The position numbers and the translations under genes are program-made. A stretch of 34,554 nt of DNA. It comes from Gymnopus androsaceus JB14 (lineage: Eukaryota > Basidiomycota > Agaricomycetes > Agaricales > Omphalotaceae). The stretch's first letter is position 1. The number at the start of each line of letters is the position of its first letter. The stretch lies in NCBI GenBank assembly GCA_009733575.1, contig ML769916.1:1-34554 (forward strand). The letters run 5' to 3'. The notes below the pieces were generated by a model, which made no database searches, had not been told where the DNA came from, and saw nothing but the letters and a program-made list of their open reading frames with translations. Positions 1-9,276 of the stretch are shown one piece after another.

Positions 1-37
1 CTCGGTTGCAACACGTGTTGCCTAAGGTGGACATGAG

Positions 38-130
38 ATAAGCTATGTGCACTCTAATGAGAGTTAAGTTAAGTATACCTGTAAAAGGAGTTAATAGTAG
101 TAAAGAGGTTTGGCTGGGGCTTGGCCCGCG
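38..130 (-). repeat. Split direct repeat B2 (element 3' end)
   Basis: These 93 bp are the same as 375-467 (offset 337). The match begins at ATAAGC and ends at GGCCCGCG, after which the copies differ completely. It is the outer end of the Ngaro element. Bases 131-234 between B2 and A2 are unique, and I see no gene in them. Confidence 0.88.
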
Positions 131-234
131 CGGGTGGGCAAAAATTTGCTTTTAAATTATCAACCGCATGGTCAAAGCCGGAACGTCGGAAGACGCTGGT
201 GTTTAGGATTTTGAACCGGGAGTGGGTGGGTGGG

Positions 235-375
235 AGGTTCAAATTAAATGATATAGGAGCGACGGCTATGAGAGTCGACTCCAAAAGGATGAGAGCGCTT
301 AAGCGCGCGCTGCCGACTCTCAGGCCGTGCTTAGCTTATCCTCTGATAAGCACGCTCTGCTAGCTTATCGCGGAA
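235..375 (-). repeat. Split direct repeat A2
   Basis: Matches the two ends of the A1 repeat: the flank starting AGGTTCAAAT (also at 5844) and the end AGCTTATCGCGGAA (also at 6551). A2 has a single copy of the 29-bp palindromic unit, where A1 has 21. It abuts B1 at about 375, which gives the B1-A2 junction typical of Ngaro elements. Confidence 0.87.
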
Positions 376-467
376 TAAGCTATGTGCACTCTAATGAGAG
401 TTAAGTTAAGTATACCTGTAAAAGGAGTTAATAGTAGTAAAGAGGTTTGGCTGGGGCTTGGCCCGCG
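375..467 (-). repeat. Split direct repeat B1
   Basis: Internal copy of the B repeat, the same as 38-130. It lies downstream of the recombinase stop codon on the minus strand. Bases 468-646 between it and the stop have no recognisable content and probably form the 3' untranslated part. Confidence 0.87.
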
Positions 468-646
468 CTCCCGCCCGTGGACTCCGAGTGCTCGTCGCCC
501 CAACCAGAGCAGAGCTCCAACCCGAGAGCACAAGGAGGAGGCCAACTGAAGGGGAAACGGGCCAAGAGCCCAAACAGAGGTATGCTCTGGGAAATAAAGA
601 CTGTTGGACAAGTGTATATGATATAATGAAAGTAAAAGAGGTCGGA

Positions 647-2317
647 TTACTCTAAGTCAAGGTTAATACCATTAATACACGCGTTAACGACCGAGTCTGG
701 TATCTTGTGAGCTTTCTGAAAAGTGTCAATAGAAGCTTTCAACCTCGAAATCTGAGAGGAATCGTATGCTTTAAGTATGTGAACGGGTAAAATATCTTCG
801 AAACATCTCCAATAGATAAGAAAGGCCAATGAGGTCCAACCGCCAACCGCGGCAACCACCTCGGGAGGTACACCTGCTAGTAGAAGCTCAACAGCTCCAC
901 CAATGCGGAAACTGTGGCCCTGGACCAGTGGGAAGCCTTTATCTGACCAGATTTTATCGCAAAAAGTAAGGAAAGCGGATTTGACCATATGGTGTGGTTG
1001 GCTGAGGCTATCAATGTATCCAAACAAAGAGAAATTATCGGGAATCCTGGAATTTGCCCTAACGTGCATCTGCATGGCATTGAATGGGCAGAATAATTTT
1101 AGTGCCGTTGTCTGAGCTGTGGCGGTGACTGTAGCTCCCGCTTGCTTTGTCGTCTTTGTCCAGGGGATATGGAAGGACACGGCCTTGGGCGAGTTGTCGG
1201 GATGGAGGGAGAAGAGGATGTGAGTGGAACGGGATGCATGGTAGATAGGGTTGAAAGCTGTGATAGACTTCACGGTGAGTTCCCCAAGTCTGCAGCAGCC
1301 CCAGAAAGCGTTGCACGCGACTGCCCATATGGAACAGTGAAACGGAATAGAAAATTTTAGCGCGAGGAAAAGTGCAAGCATGTGGTTGATAGATATAGGG
1401 TTGCAGATTGGGCGTTTGTGATGCGCTCCAGAGACTCGGGCACCTGCTCTAGCAAAGTGGATGAGCCTTGAGTCGGCAGGCCAGGGGGCACCTTTGAGTT
1501 CATGCCAAGCTCGGAGCGCCGACAACCAACTCTTGGCGCAGGACCCGCTGACATTCCCCATATGATAACCAAGAAATCCGACGATTAGGTGTTTGCTGGC
1601 GGGCATACGCTGGTCCTCCGGGATGTCCAGCATGTCGCAGAATTGATTGAACCTAAGGAGCCCAGCACCGTAGGCCTCCTTGGTCAAATCTGCGAGTCCT
1701 GCTATGGTGAGCTTTTCTCCCCACTCTATGACCTCGGGAGGGAGTGTGAGCGAGCGTTCAGAGCGTTTTGAGTTGGCATAGGGACTGCTCCATGCGTGAA
1801 TATGATCTTTAGCACGAACGTTGGGACGTAGTTCGTTGTGCATAATGGAGCAGCCCGATTTAGGACGTCTGGTAGCGAGCTCAGAAGGGATGTGGTTGGG
1901 AGCGCGAGAGATTGGGTGTGCTGTAGTGGATTGGGGAATTGTGGTTGGCACCACTGCGGATGGATGGCAGATGAATGAATGGCCAAATAAAGAAAGAGGG
2001 TGGTGATTTGTTGGGTTGGGAATGGTTTTTATAGGAGGTGGTGGATTTGGCGGTTGTGGTGTTGATAAGGATCCAAAGCGGTTGCGAAAGGAGACGGTAG
2101 AGACATAAAAGTCCCCCGTGCCAGCTCCGTGGCTCTGTGGTGGCATGATAGCTGGGACTAGTGTAGGTGGCAGTTCAAGTTGAAGAAGAGATTGATTATG
2201 TAAGTATCTCAAATGTCCAGATGTAATCAGTACGATGGCAAAACTATAGCTAGACATGAATAATAGCCTCAACAAGTTTGTCAGGTAGTAAGATAGAGTA
2301 TGGTAATCGGGTTTCAT
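647..2317 (-). CDS. Tyrosine recombinase of the Ngaro element
   Basis: Integrase of the element, expected to insert a circular DNA copy by tyrosine-recombinase chemistry. The 556-residue frame is open throughout. The C-terminal half holds the catalytic set: Arg343 in CCRLGELT, His468 and Arg471 in GHSFRIGGA, Trp494 in GGWTS and the nucleophile candidate Tyr502 in LIYWR. Residues about 195-300 (from PPEVIEWGEKL) look like the N-terminal SAM-like core-binding domain. Residues 1-150 are low complexity with no family signal, so the ATG at 2317, which overlaps the RNase H frame by 68 bases, may not be the true start; splicing from the RT transcript is possible. All catalytic residues are present and there is no internal stop, so this is the best-preserved gene of the element. 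Confidence 0.87.
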   Translation of the reverse strand: MKPDYHTLSYYLTNLLRLLFMSSYSFAIVLITSGHLRYLHNQSLLQLELPPTLVPAIMPPQSHGAGTGDFYVSTVSFRNRFGSLSTPQPPNPPPPIKTIPNPTNHHPLSLFGHSFICHPSAVVPTTIPQSTTAHPISRAPNHIPSELATRRPKSGCSIMHNELRPNVRAKDHIHAWSSPYANSKRSERSLTLPPEVIEWGEKLTIAGLADLTKEAYGAGLLRFNQFCDMLDIPEDQRMPASKHLIVGFLGYHMGNVSGSCAKSWLSALRAWHELKGAPWPADSRLIHFARAGARVSGAHHKRPICNPISINHMLALFLALKFSIPFHCSIWAVACNAFWGCCRLGELTVKSITAFNPIYHASRSTHILFSLHPDNSPKAVSFHIPWTKTTKQAGATVTATAQTTALKLFCPFNAMQMHVRANSRIPDNFSLFGYIDSLSQPHHMVKSAFLTFCDKIWSDKGFPLVQGHSFRIGGAVELLLAGVPPEVVAAVGGWTSLAFLIYWRCFEDILPVHILKAYDSSQISRLKASIDTFQKAHKIPDSVVNACINGINLDLE

Positions 2318-4490
2318 CTGGACCCATTATACCCCTCGACAGAGAGTCGGCGGGGTTCTCAGCAGTAGCAATATAAACAAGTTTCGGTTCAATCAAAAGG
2401 GAAGAAAGGGTTGCAAATGTGCGGCAGACAGATAGGTTGATCCATCGATTGGGGCTACGCTGCTTTAGCATCGCCCCGATTGTGCCCTGGTTGTCGGAAT
2501 GAATTAATAAGTAAGTGTTTTGGAAGCCCATTGCTTCCAGGAAATATACGACGAGTTCGATAGCGACTGTCTCAAGCCAGCAGATATCCCGTCCCTCAAT
2601 CTTCCAAGCATCTGTCAACCGGAAGGCTGCCCAGTGGCCCTGGATCCAGAAGCCAATTCCCCAATCAGTGGATGCATCTGCATATATTTCCAGATTGATG
2701 AGTGGGCCTCGGGGCCTTAACTGACGATAGGTGAGGGGTTCCGAAAGTCTATCTGACCACCAAATCAGCTCCTTTACAAGAGCGGTGGTCAGGAACTTTC
2801 CCAGCTCGAGTTCTTGTCCTCGGTAGGATGCCATAAAGTTGGATATCGCGGGGAGGTGAGAACGTCCTTCGGTGTGAATGAAAGTGGTGTAACAGAGAGT
2901 GCCGTGGATTTTTTCGACCTGGTTGAGTGGGGCTCTCTGCTGTTTGGGGTCAGGGGGGGGGTTCACTGGTATCAGTGAGGAGTGGATCGGAGATCAGTGG
3001 ACCATTGGGGTCGGCAATGGGTAGAGATGTCAGTGCTGATTTCGGACCAAATTTCGCGAGAAAAACTCTAATGCGGTGAAGATATTTGAGTCGTTTTTCC
3101 TCTGGGAGGCTGACCTGTTTAAGGGGTATGTCCCAGAGTAAGCCTATGTATATGAAAATATCGATAAAGAAAGGGTCGCCTTTCTTCTGGGGAGGGTGGA
3201 AAGGAGTACCGAGTGGATTGATTGATTCGAGGACTGCCTCTCGGTCATAAGCGTATTCAAAATTGACTGGGTCTGCGTCAGGGTTGAGGGGTACACGGAA
3301 GACTGCCAAGTCGTCTTCGATTTTGGCTATAGGGAAGACACCTTTGGCAAATAAGATGTCTCGGACGGCGGCGGAGATCATTCCAGAGCAGCTGCTGGCG
3401 CCTGCCCATCCAAAACAGTCGCACATGTCAATCCAAAACTCGCCCTTTTCATCACAGACAACAAGGAATTGCTTGTGGTTAGGGTTGACCAGGACAGTCC
3501 GGTGGAACTTGATGATATCCATGGTACATGCCTGAGTACCCGGCGGAGCATAAATAATCTTTTTAGATTGAAAAAAAAATGTTTCAGTATTTGTGACTTC
3601 CAGTTGGAGCAGTTATAACATGAAAGAGCTATAGCCAGTTGGCCAAACAAGCATGAAACCAAGACCAGTTGGTCCAGCACGATACCACCACCAATGGTAA
3701 AGATAGAGCTGCAGCCAGTTGGCTGAGCAAATAGGACAGTACCACTATCGTGGTAGGGATAGAGCTGCGGCCAGTTGGCTGAGCGAAGGATTCAGTACCA
3801 GCACCGTGGTAAGGATAGAGCTGCGACCAATTGGCCGAGCGAGAAAACGGAGATAAAAAATTTATAGAACGGGGTAAACTCACAAATTCTGCAACGTCGC
3901 TGGCTGAATCAAATGTAGTGGGGAACAACTCTTTTTGAACGTAAGAGTTGACGGATGGGGTTGTTCTGCCACGCAAGTCTTTCCCTCCCTTGGACAAGTT
4001 GCGGCAGACCCTCAGCTTTGGCAGCTGGTCCGGTTCCTGTGTCGATTCTGCTACAATGAGCGGTGAAGCCACGAACGGTCCACGGAGTATCTGCTCGACT
4101 TGTTGTTTGGAGAAAGGGCCTTCCATCCGAACCTGCCGTTGATTCCTCTTCAATGTACTTTTGCACGGCTATTGGATGCTTAGCGACTGAGGAGTGATTG
4201 GGTATAATGATAGTTTCGGTGAGGATAGGAACGTCGCCAAGAGGGAAACCGTTTCTGAGGTAGTTAAGTAAAATAGAATAGCGGTCAGATAGACCGTAGA
4301 TTGCAAGTTCAATGAAGAAAGCATTAATGTCGTATGGGGTGATGATTCTTTCGAATAGCTCGTTTTCGAACGGCGTTGAATTAATGAGCGGGTAACGGGG
4401 GATTATAGTCGGAGAGAAATCGTGGAACGGAAGAGAGCCGGGTCTGAAGAAAGAATCAAGCCGACGTTGGGCAGGATGCGTCGCGGGCAT
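2250..4490 (-). pseudogene. Reverse transcriptase-RNase H polyprotein with a 352-bp intron and two frame breaks
   Basis: Copies the element RNA into DNA. From the ATG at 4490, which overlaps the Gag end, the frame gives the N-terminal region (PLINSTPFENELFERI, NGFPLGDVP). At about 4130-4153 the reading moves by one base into RGPFVASPLIVAE and CRNLSKGG. After a predicted intron it resumes at 3531 with MDIIKFHRTVLVNPNHKQF, FGWAGASS and the catalytic box KIEDDLAVF, an IEDD form of the usual YVDD. A second frame change falls in a run of nine C (plus strand G at 2953-2961). RNase H follows, with Asp97 in YADAST, Glu132, Asp158 in HSDNQGT and Asp207 in NPADSLSR (numbered from 2966). It belongs to the LTR/DIRS-type RT family. 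It could be one frame in other copies of this element; the two breaks are either decay or, for the C9 run, slippage or sequencing error. Confidence 0.82.
3532..3883 (-). other. Predicted intron inside the RT gene, containing about 60-bp degenerate repeats
   Basis: Donor GTGAGT follows GAA-TTT at 3883; acceptor ACTCAG ends at 3532 before GCA-TGT-ACC-ATG. Splicing is phase 0 and joins the conserved FPTTFDSASDVAEF to MDIIKFHRTV, as RT homology requires. Within it, about 3610-3845 holds three to four degenerate units of about 60 bp around GATAGAGCTGCGGCCAGTTGG. Confidence 0.7.
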
Positions 4491-5808
4491 AGTGGGAGCC
4501 ACCGCATAGAGAGCAGATGTGGGAAGAGGGATGGCATCCCTTTTGGCATTTACCCCAGCAGTTGAATGGAACACAAATGACTGTGTTGTTGGGTGAGAGG
4601 AGTTGTCCATTGACCAATTTGGCAAAAGGAAATTTTCCGTGCGTACCCCGGTCACTGAGTTTGTGCCCCTGGAGGCCGCAGCCGAGGCAGCGAGGTCTGG
4701 GGCTGACCTTGCTGCCCTCCAGAAAGGGCGCTGAGTTGGAAGGGGAAGGGTTGTCGCGGATATAGGGTTTAGTCTGATGTTTGTTCGAAGAAGAGGATGG
4801 CGGAGCAAAGCTGCGCGATTGCTTCGCTAAAAGCATCTCTGCATCCGATATAGCCTGAACCCGGGTCCAAGCTGTATCGTATGCGGGTTGTGCATATTGT
4901 GTGTCCCGTTGGAGATGGGCGCTCCGCAGCCTCTCTTCCTGGAACTTCCAAATTCGGAAAAATTCCTCGGAGTCTTCGTGGTAGAGGAAGAATGCAAAGT
5001 GTTTGGCGAAGAACAGTGGGCGTGAGGCAAGGGCACCATCAGCGTACCGCGCTACCATGAATTGGTAATAAAAGTCCGAAGCGTTCTGGAATTGTTGGAA
5101 AGTAAAAGTTGGCTCATTGACCGGCTTGCCCGCCGCCATTAGTTTCTTTAGCAATTCGGCTGTATTCAGAATGATGGGTTTGTCCGTGATGTGAGATAGC
5201 TTGATAGTGGGAATCAATGCGATGTTCGCGTTGATCCACGCAAGGTTGGAGGGAAGAAAACACTGAAAAGGAATGTTATGCTTGTGTTTGGCGGTGAGGA
5301 GCATTATCTCCGGGAAAACTGCAGTCGGGGCAGCTGTAGGATCGATGGAGGAGAGGACAACATCTGGTTCGCGAGTGAGGGCGGCAGTAGCAATGCGTTG
5401 GGCATCCTGCTGCTTAGATGCAAGTCTAACCCGAGTTTCTTCGTCAATCCTATCGGTTTTGTTCATATCATTCATGATTCCGATAGAAATGACGTTGAGG
5501 AGCAGTTTAAAGCTCCGGAAGAGGTCCTGGTCCCGTCTGACCAGATGAAATTCCTGGTCTAGAATAGATATGACTGATTCGGCGTCCGATTCGGGGTCAC
5601 CTTCAGCAGCTGTGAGTTTCTTCATGATACGAGCGTCATTGCGTGCCGCAATGTCGAAGTTGGCCTTAATACGGACACCCAGAGTAAGTCTTTTGAGACT
5701 GGCAATGATATTCTGAGTCCTGTGCGTTTTAGGTCTGCGTGCAGGATCGTCCAACGAGATGTCGTGAGGTAGAAAGTTCGAATTGGCTCTCAAAGTGAAG
5801 GAAACCAT
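4456..5808 (-). CDS. Gag-like nucleocapsid protein of the Ngaro element
   Basis: Structural protein expected to package the element RNA. The 450-residue frame is open from an ATG just inside the A1 repeat. Most of the protein has no motif I recognise and is mixed charged and helical in composition. The last 77 residues are cysteine/histidine rich: CLGCGLQGHK at 374, then CWGKCQKGC and CSLCGGSHYARDASC, read here as two zinc-knuckle-like clusters for nucleic-acid binding. Its position, first after A1 and ahead of RT, fits gag. The RT frame starts inside its end (ATG 4490 against Gag stop 4456) in another frame, so RT would need re-initiation or frameshifting. Confidence 0.78.
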   Translation of the reverse strand: MVSFTLRANSNFLPHDISLDDPARRPKTHRTQNIIASLKRLTLGVRIKANFDIAARNDARIMKKLTAAEGDPESDAESVISILDQEFHLVRRDQDLFRSFKLLLNVISIGIMNDMNKTDRIDEETRVRLASKQQDAQRIATAALTREPDVVLSSIDPTAAPTAVFPEIMLLTAKHKHNIPFQCFLPSNLAWINANIALIPTIKLSHITDKPIILNTAELLKKLMAAGKPVNEPTFTFQQFQNASDFYYQFMVARYADGALASRPLFFAKHFAFFLYHEDSEEFFRIWKFQEERLRSAHLQRDTQYAQPAYDTAWTRVQAISDAEMLLAKQSRSFAPPSSSSNKHQTKPYIRDNPSPSNSAPFLEGSKVSPRPRCLGCGLQGHKLSDRGTHGKFPFAKLVNGQLLSPNNTVICVPFNCWGKCQKGCHPSSHICSLCGGSHYARDASCPTSA

Positions 5809-5843
5809 GTAGAAAAGCCTGGTAGCAAAAAAAGAGTGTAGAA

Positions 5844-6564
5844 AGGTTCAAATTAAATGATATAGGAGCGACGGCTATGAGAGTCGACTCCAAAAGGATG
5901 AGAGCGCTTAAGCACGCGCTGCCAACTCTCAGGCCGTGCTTAGCTTATCCTCTGATAAGCGCGCTCTGCTAGCTTATCCTCTGATAAGCGCGCTCTGCTA
6001 GCTTATCCTCTGATAAGCGCGCTCTGCTAGCTTATCCTCTGATAAGCGCGCTCTGCTAGCTTATCCTCTGATAAGCGCGCTCTGCTAGCTTATCCTCTGA
6101 TAAGCGCGCTCTGCTAGCTTATCCTCTGATAAGCGCGCTCTGCTAGCTTATCCTCTGATAAGCGCGCTCTGCTAGCTTATCCTCTGATAAGCGCGCTCTG
6201 CTAGCTTATCCTCTGATAAGCGCGCTCTGCTAGCTTATCCTCTGATAAGCGCGCTCTGCTAGCTTATCCTCTGATAAGCGCGCTCTGCTAGCTTATCCTC
6301 TGATAAGCGCGCTCTGCTAGCTTATCCTCTGATAAGCGCGCTCTGCTAGCTTATCCTCTGATAAGCGCGCTCTGCTAGCTTATCCTCTGATAAGCGCGCT
6401 CTGCTAGCTTATCCTCTGATAAGCGCGCTCTGCTAGCTTATCCTCTGATAAGCGCGCTCTGCTAGCTTATCCTCTGATAAGCGCGCTCTGCTAGCTTATC
6501 CTCTGATAAGCGCGCTCTGCTAGCTTATCCTCTGATAAGCGCGCTCTGCTAGCTTATCGCGGAA
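5844..6564 (-). repeat. Split direct repeat A1 (element 5' end), expanded
   Basis: Counterpart of A2 (235-375). The flanks match A2 base for base over most of their length, but the centre is expanded by 20 extra copies of a 29-bp unit, making A1 721 bp against 141 bp. As the 5' end of a YR retroelement it should hold the promoter and leader. Minus-strand Gag starts 36 bp inside it. Confidence 0.87.
5942..6550. repeat. 29-bp palindromic tandem array, 21 units
   Basis: Unit AGCTTATCCTCTGATAAGC plus GCGCTCTGCT, period exactly 29 (AGCTTATCC at 5942, 5971 and so on up to the variant at 6551). The copies look essentially identical. Each unit carries a 7-bp stem with a 4-base loop (GCTTATC-CTCT-GATAAGC) and the palindrome AGCGCGCT, so the array is a run of potential hairpins. 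Confidence 0.95.
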
Positions 6565-6705
6565 CTTGCTTCGCCGCAATCGCAAAAAATGCACCTTGAA
6601 AATCCAAACCAGGCCTATGACTGTTTCTTGAGCAAATGAGAAGCTCTGTCTCAAGCCCCAAGGCAAGAACGATTAAAAAAAAAAACCGCAAAAATAAATT
6701 ACATA

Positions 6706-7176
6706 CATCTTCTGGATTTTCCACGTAGATGGATAGAATTTTTCAAAGACTTGTGCAACCGCAGGCGTAATTTCACGAGAGATGATGGTAAGAGAATCTT
6801 TTAAGAGTTCAAGGATCTCTGGGCTATGTTTGCTAGTTTCAAATGTGATTTATGGTGTATTTCCAAACTTCTGCCAAATACCCAAGTGCACAGCTCTGGA
6901 AGTAAAGGAGCGATTCCGATCAGGATCCTTTTCCGAGTACTGAAAACCTTTGGCAACCATTTCAAGGTACAGAGATTTCAGTCACTGAGTTGTATCAAGT
7001 CTGACAACCTTTTCAAAGTTCCGGTAGCATGAACGGGTTTCAGTTTGGCCCGTTTTATCGATTTGCTCCTCTGCATTGTGCGACAATGTTGTAACACTGA
7101 GCGGAAGGTGCTTGAGGTAGGTTTTCAGATTCAGAGGGAAAGTCATGTTGAAGCTGGGCTTGAAGTTTTGTTCCAT
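6706..7176 (-). pseudogene. Unidentified decayed ORF
   Basis: One continuous reading frame starts at ATG 7176 and is broken by two stops (after VVRLDTTQ and after FGNTP). It ends before a GTATGT donor-like site at about 6706. Segments such as FTSRAVHLGIWQKFG, PEILELLKDSLTIISREI and FEKFYPSTWKIQKM read as a folded, protein-like sequence, but I cannot name the family. The frame is interrupted downstream, next to the Ngaro insertion edge, so it may be an exon of a gene or element cut by it. Bases 6565-6705 hold A-rich sequence and no gene. Function unknown. Confidence 0.4.
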
Positions 7177-7237
7177 CTTTCATGCTCCTTAGAAAATGGG
7201 AGGCAGACTGCCTCGGAATGAAGATTTACATGCTCAC

Positions 7238-8284
7238 TGATCATAGAACATTAGAAAACTTCGAAACTCAAAAGGACTTGAGTTGTCACCAGTTACGTTG
7301 GCAAGAGTAACTGAGCCAATTTGACCTCAATATTGTGTACATCCACGGGGAGGACAACCCTGCTACTGATGCTCTTAGTAGAATTTGTCTAGGTGCTCTA
7401 CCATGCAGCTATGCTGATAATTTCACTGAGGTTGCTGAAGATGACCCCATTGACCCTCCTAATGTACTAAGCTTCTTGGAAAAGTAATCCGTTTACTTGT
7501 GCTTCAGTATTGTCTGTGCATGCAGATCAAGATTTTGTTAATGACATTTGTGCTGGTTACGCGAATGATGATCTTATCCATAAATTTATCAATGGTGGTT
7601 CGCTTGTTCCCGGGATTGAACGACGCAATAACCTCTGGTATGTTAACGATTGTCTTTACGTTCCGGACTACAAGTCCTTGAGGGAGGACCTCTATCATCT
7701 GGCTCATGATACATGTGGCCATTTTGGAGGTGACAAGTCTTACACATTACTGGCGGCATCTTACTACTGGCCCTGTATGAAACAGGTATTAGAGTTATAT
7801 TCCTAAATAGGAAGTAGCAGCAGTAAGTCCACACAGGACTTAGTGGCAACGATCACACAGATCGATGGGGGATGACAGTGGTATTACAGGGTATGGTACT
7901 AGGCTTTATATACAGTCCTATGTACAAACAATATATCAGGCAAGTGGCTACTGCGTGAATACTTGTGGCTACTGTGCATACGGTAAAGTGGGTACTGCGA
8001 GAGAGCAAGTGGATATGGCAAGAGACTGAGTGGAGTCTGCGAGATGATAACAGTGGAGTGCATGGGATGGTGATACAAACAAGTGGAGACTACGAGAAAG
8101 CGTTCCATGTACAGTTCAATAAGATATATTTACCTTTGATATTCCAACAACAGGATCTGCTGAAGCTCTATATTCCTGGCTGTGAAGGGTGCCAGAGGAA
8201 TAAGGGTCACACAGCAAGAAATCCAAAAAGTCCTTGCAAAGGCTTTGAGGTGGGTGATTGGGTCATGCTGATTAGAAAAACTTA
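7238..8284 (+). pseudogene. Ty3/gypsy remnant: RNase H end, integrase zinc finger, part of the integrase C-terminus
   Basis: The 3' end of a Ty3/gypsy pol. First comes the end of RNase H: TDHRTLENFE, then LRWQE, a stop (TAA), SQFDLNIVYIHGEDNPATDALSR. After a stop at about 7484 the integrase N-terminal region follows, with the H-H-C-C zinc finger: HLAHDTCGHFGG before the solo LTR and CEGCQRNKGH after it. The sequence then jumps straight to FEVGDWVML, which belongs near the integrase C-terminus, so the catalytic DDE core is deleted. It is dead. The upstream RT and Gag parts are absent from the window. Confidence 0.8.
7787..8149 (+). mobile_element. Solo LTR inserted in the gypsy integrase remnant
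   Basis: A 363-bp insert with flanking 5-bp direct repeats ACAGG (7782-7786 and 8150-8154). It ends in TCCAACA and begins TATTAGAGTTATATTCC, so the usual TG start is TA here. Removing the insert and one ACAGG restores the zinc-finger frame from YYWPCMKQ to LYIPGCEGCQRNKG. No internal coding region remains, so this is an LTR left by LTR-LTR recombination. Confidence 0.85.
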
Positions 8285-8656
8285 GCAACAGGTATACTGA
8301 TGGGAAGACCAGGCCAGACCACCTTATATGGGGTACCGTCAGACTCGCATGATTGTGGAGAACATCACTTCAGGCTACCACTAAATATGACCTAGTTAGG
8401 ATAGAAAAATGATGTACCTAAACTATCCTAAGAGGTCCCTTTTTCTGGCATTCTGCCCACCCATTATTTTCATGAGGCAGCTGCCCACCTCTGCACAACT
8501 TCACCAAGGCAGCAGCCCATCCCAGCCAACTTGACTGAAAACCACTGCCCTGCCCAACCTGGCAGCTGCCCAACTTGTCACAGGTCACAGGTGTCCAGGG
8601 TCCTTCTGGGCAGCTGCCTGGTGTTTTTTTTTTTGATTTTGCCATGGGTTCCCTAA
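8285..8656. other. Non-coding stretch with GGCAGCTGCC-type motifs
   Basis: No gene seen. It contains GGCAGCTGCC or close variants near 8474, 8562 and 8608, outside the inferred left end of KDZ2. They may be the stub of a related element, because the matching right outer side beyond 30883 has none. Confidence 0.45.
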
Positions 8657-8664
8657 CACTACTT
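8657..8664. repeat. Candidate target-site duplication of KDZ2, left copy
   Basis: CACTACTT here against CTCTACTT at 30884-30891, a 7 of 8 match. It sits directly outside the point where inverted-repeat similarity between the two ends of KDZ2 stops. Eight bases is the duplication length also seen, perfectly, for KDZ1. Confidence 0.5.
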
Positions 8665-8885
8665 TCCATGCAGTTCTGCATGGATATGATTGGTACACCT
8701 GCCCCAATTGCTGCTACATTAATACAGCTCTAGGGTAGCTGCCTCTACATATTCCCCCTTTTTATCCATTGGCATTTGTACATGCTTGCCATATGAGGTG
8801 GGGGGTCCACCTCAGATAGATCTATTTGTGTAGTACACCTGGGCAGCTGCCCACCCGGATTTGAAAGATTAGAACAAAATAAATA

Positions 8886-8893
8886 TCCAAACT
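8886..8893. repeat. Target-site duplication of KDZ1, left copy
   Basis: TCCAAACT lies immediately before the inverted repeat start CACCTGTAAG and recurs exactly at 21352-21359, immediately after its complement CTTACAGGTG. An 8-bp duplication fits Zisupton/KDZ elements. Confidence 0.88.
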
Positions 8894-9106
8894 CACCTGT
8901 AAGTCCCCACTAGAGACTTGTACAGAAGTCCCGGGAGGGTACAGTATCACTTGTCCACAAGTTACTAAGGGAATCCCGCCAGGTACAATTAAAACTATTA
9001 AATATTACCTTATTCCGACCGGATTTCGGACTTAGGACTCATTGAAGCAATCAGAAGGCGCCTATGGGCACTTTTCTCACTAAGCGCCATAGCCAAACTA
9101 GGACAA
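8894..9106 (+). repeat. Left terminal inverted repeat of KDZ1
   Basis: Matches the complement of 21138-21351 with only about six differences, including a one-base length change near 8999. It starts CACCTGTAAGTCCCCACTAG. Similarity stops after TAGGACAA. Bases 9107-9276 between repeat and first gene hold nothing recognisable. Confidence 0.92.
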
Positions 9107-9276
9107 TTTCATACAGAGATGTACCAAGAAAGAATTATACATGAGATACTACAATATATGACAATAGATACACACAGAACGTGGGTAACAGAATGCAGGA
9201 ACTTGATTAAATACAGGGAAGCAAAGCACAATGATCACGAACAAGAAAACATCAAGAAAATACCCACAATGAGCTA

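Larger units (their letters stand above)
38..6564 (-). mobile_element. Ngaro-type tyrosine-recombinase (YR) retrotransposon, full length
   Basis: Read on the minus strand the element runs A1 repeat (6564-5844), Gag, RT-RNase H, YR, then B1 (467-375), A2 (375-235) and B2 (130-38). This A1-genes-B1-A2-B2 order is the split-direct-repeat signature of Ngaro/PAT-like YR retrotransposons. The ends are set by comparing copies: A1 and A2 agree up to GCGGAA, and B1 and B2 agree from ATAAGC, so the internal B1/A2 junction GCGGAATAAGC is what the element's own circular junction would look like. No target-site duplication is visible, as expected for integration by a tyrosine recombinase through a circular intermediate. 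The element lacks the methyltransferase-like domain and terminal inverted repeats of DIRS1 elements. The RT-RNase H reading frame has two apparent one-base frame changes, so this copy is probably not autonomous. Confidence in the class is high. Confidence 0.9.

Noticed and set aside
5942..6550. CRISPR-like array of 29-bp repeats
   Set aside because: There are no spacers; units are head-to-tail and lie in a retrotransposon repeat of a eukaryote.
38..6564. Classification as a DIRS1-type element or a Crypton
   Set aside because: RT and RNase H exclude a Crypton; split direct repeats and absence of terminal inverted repeats exclude the DIRS1 layout.
8894..9106. Inverted repeats as LTRs of a retroelement
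   Set aside because: They are inverted, not direct, give an 8-bp duplication and enclose a DDE-type transposase rather than pol.
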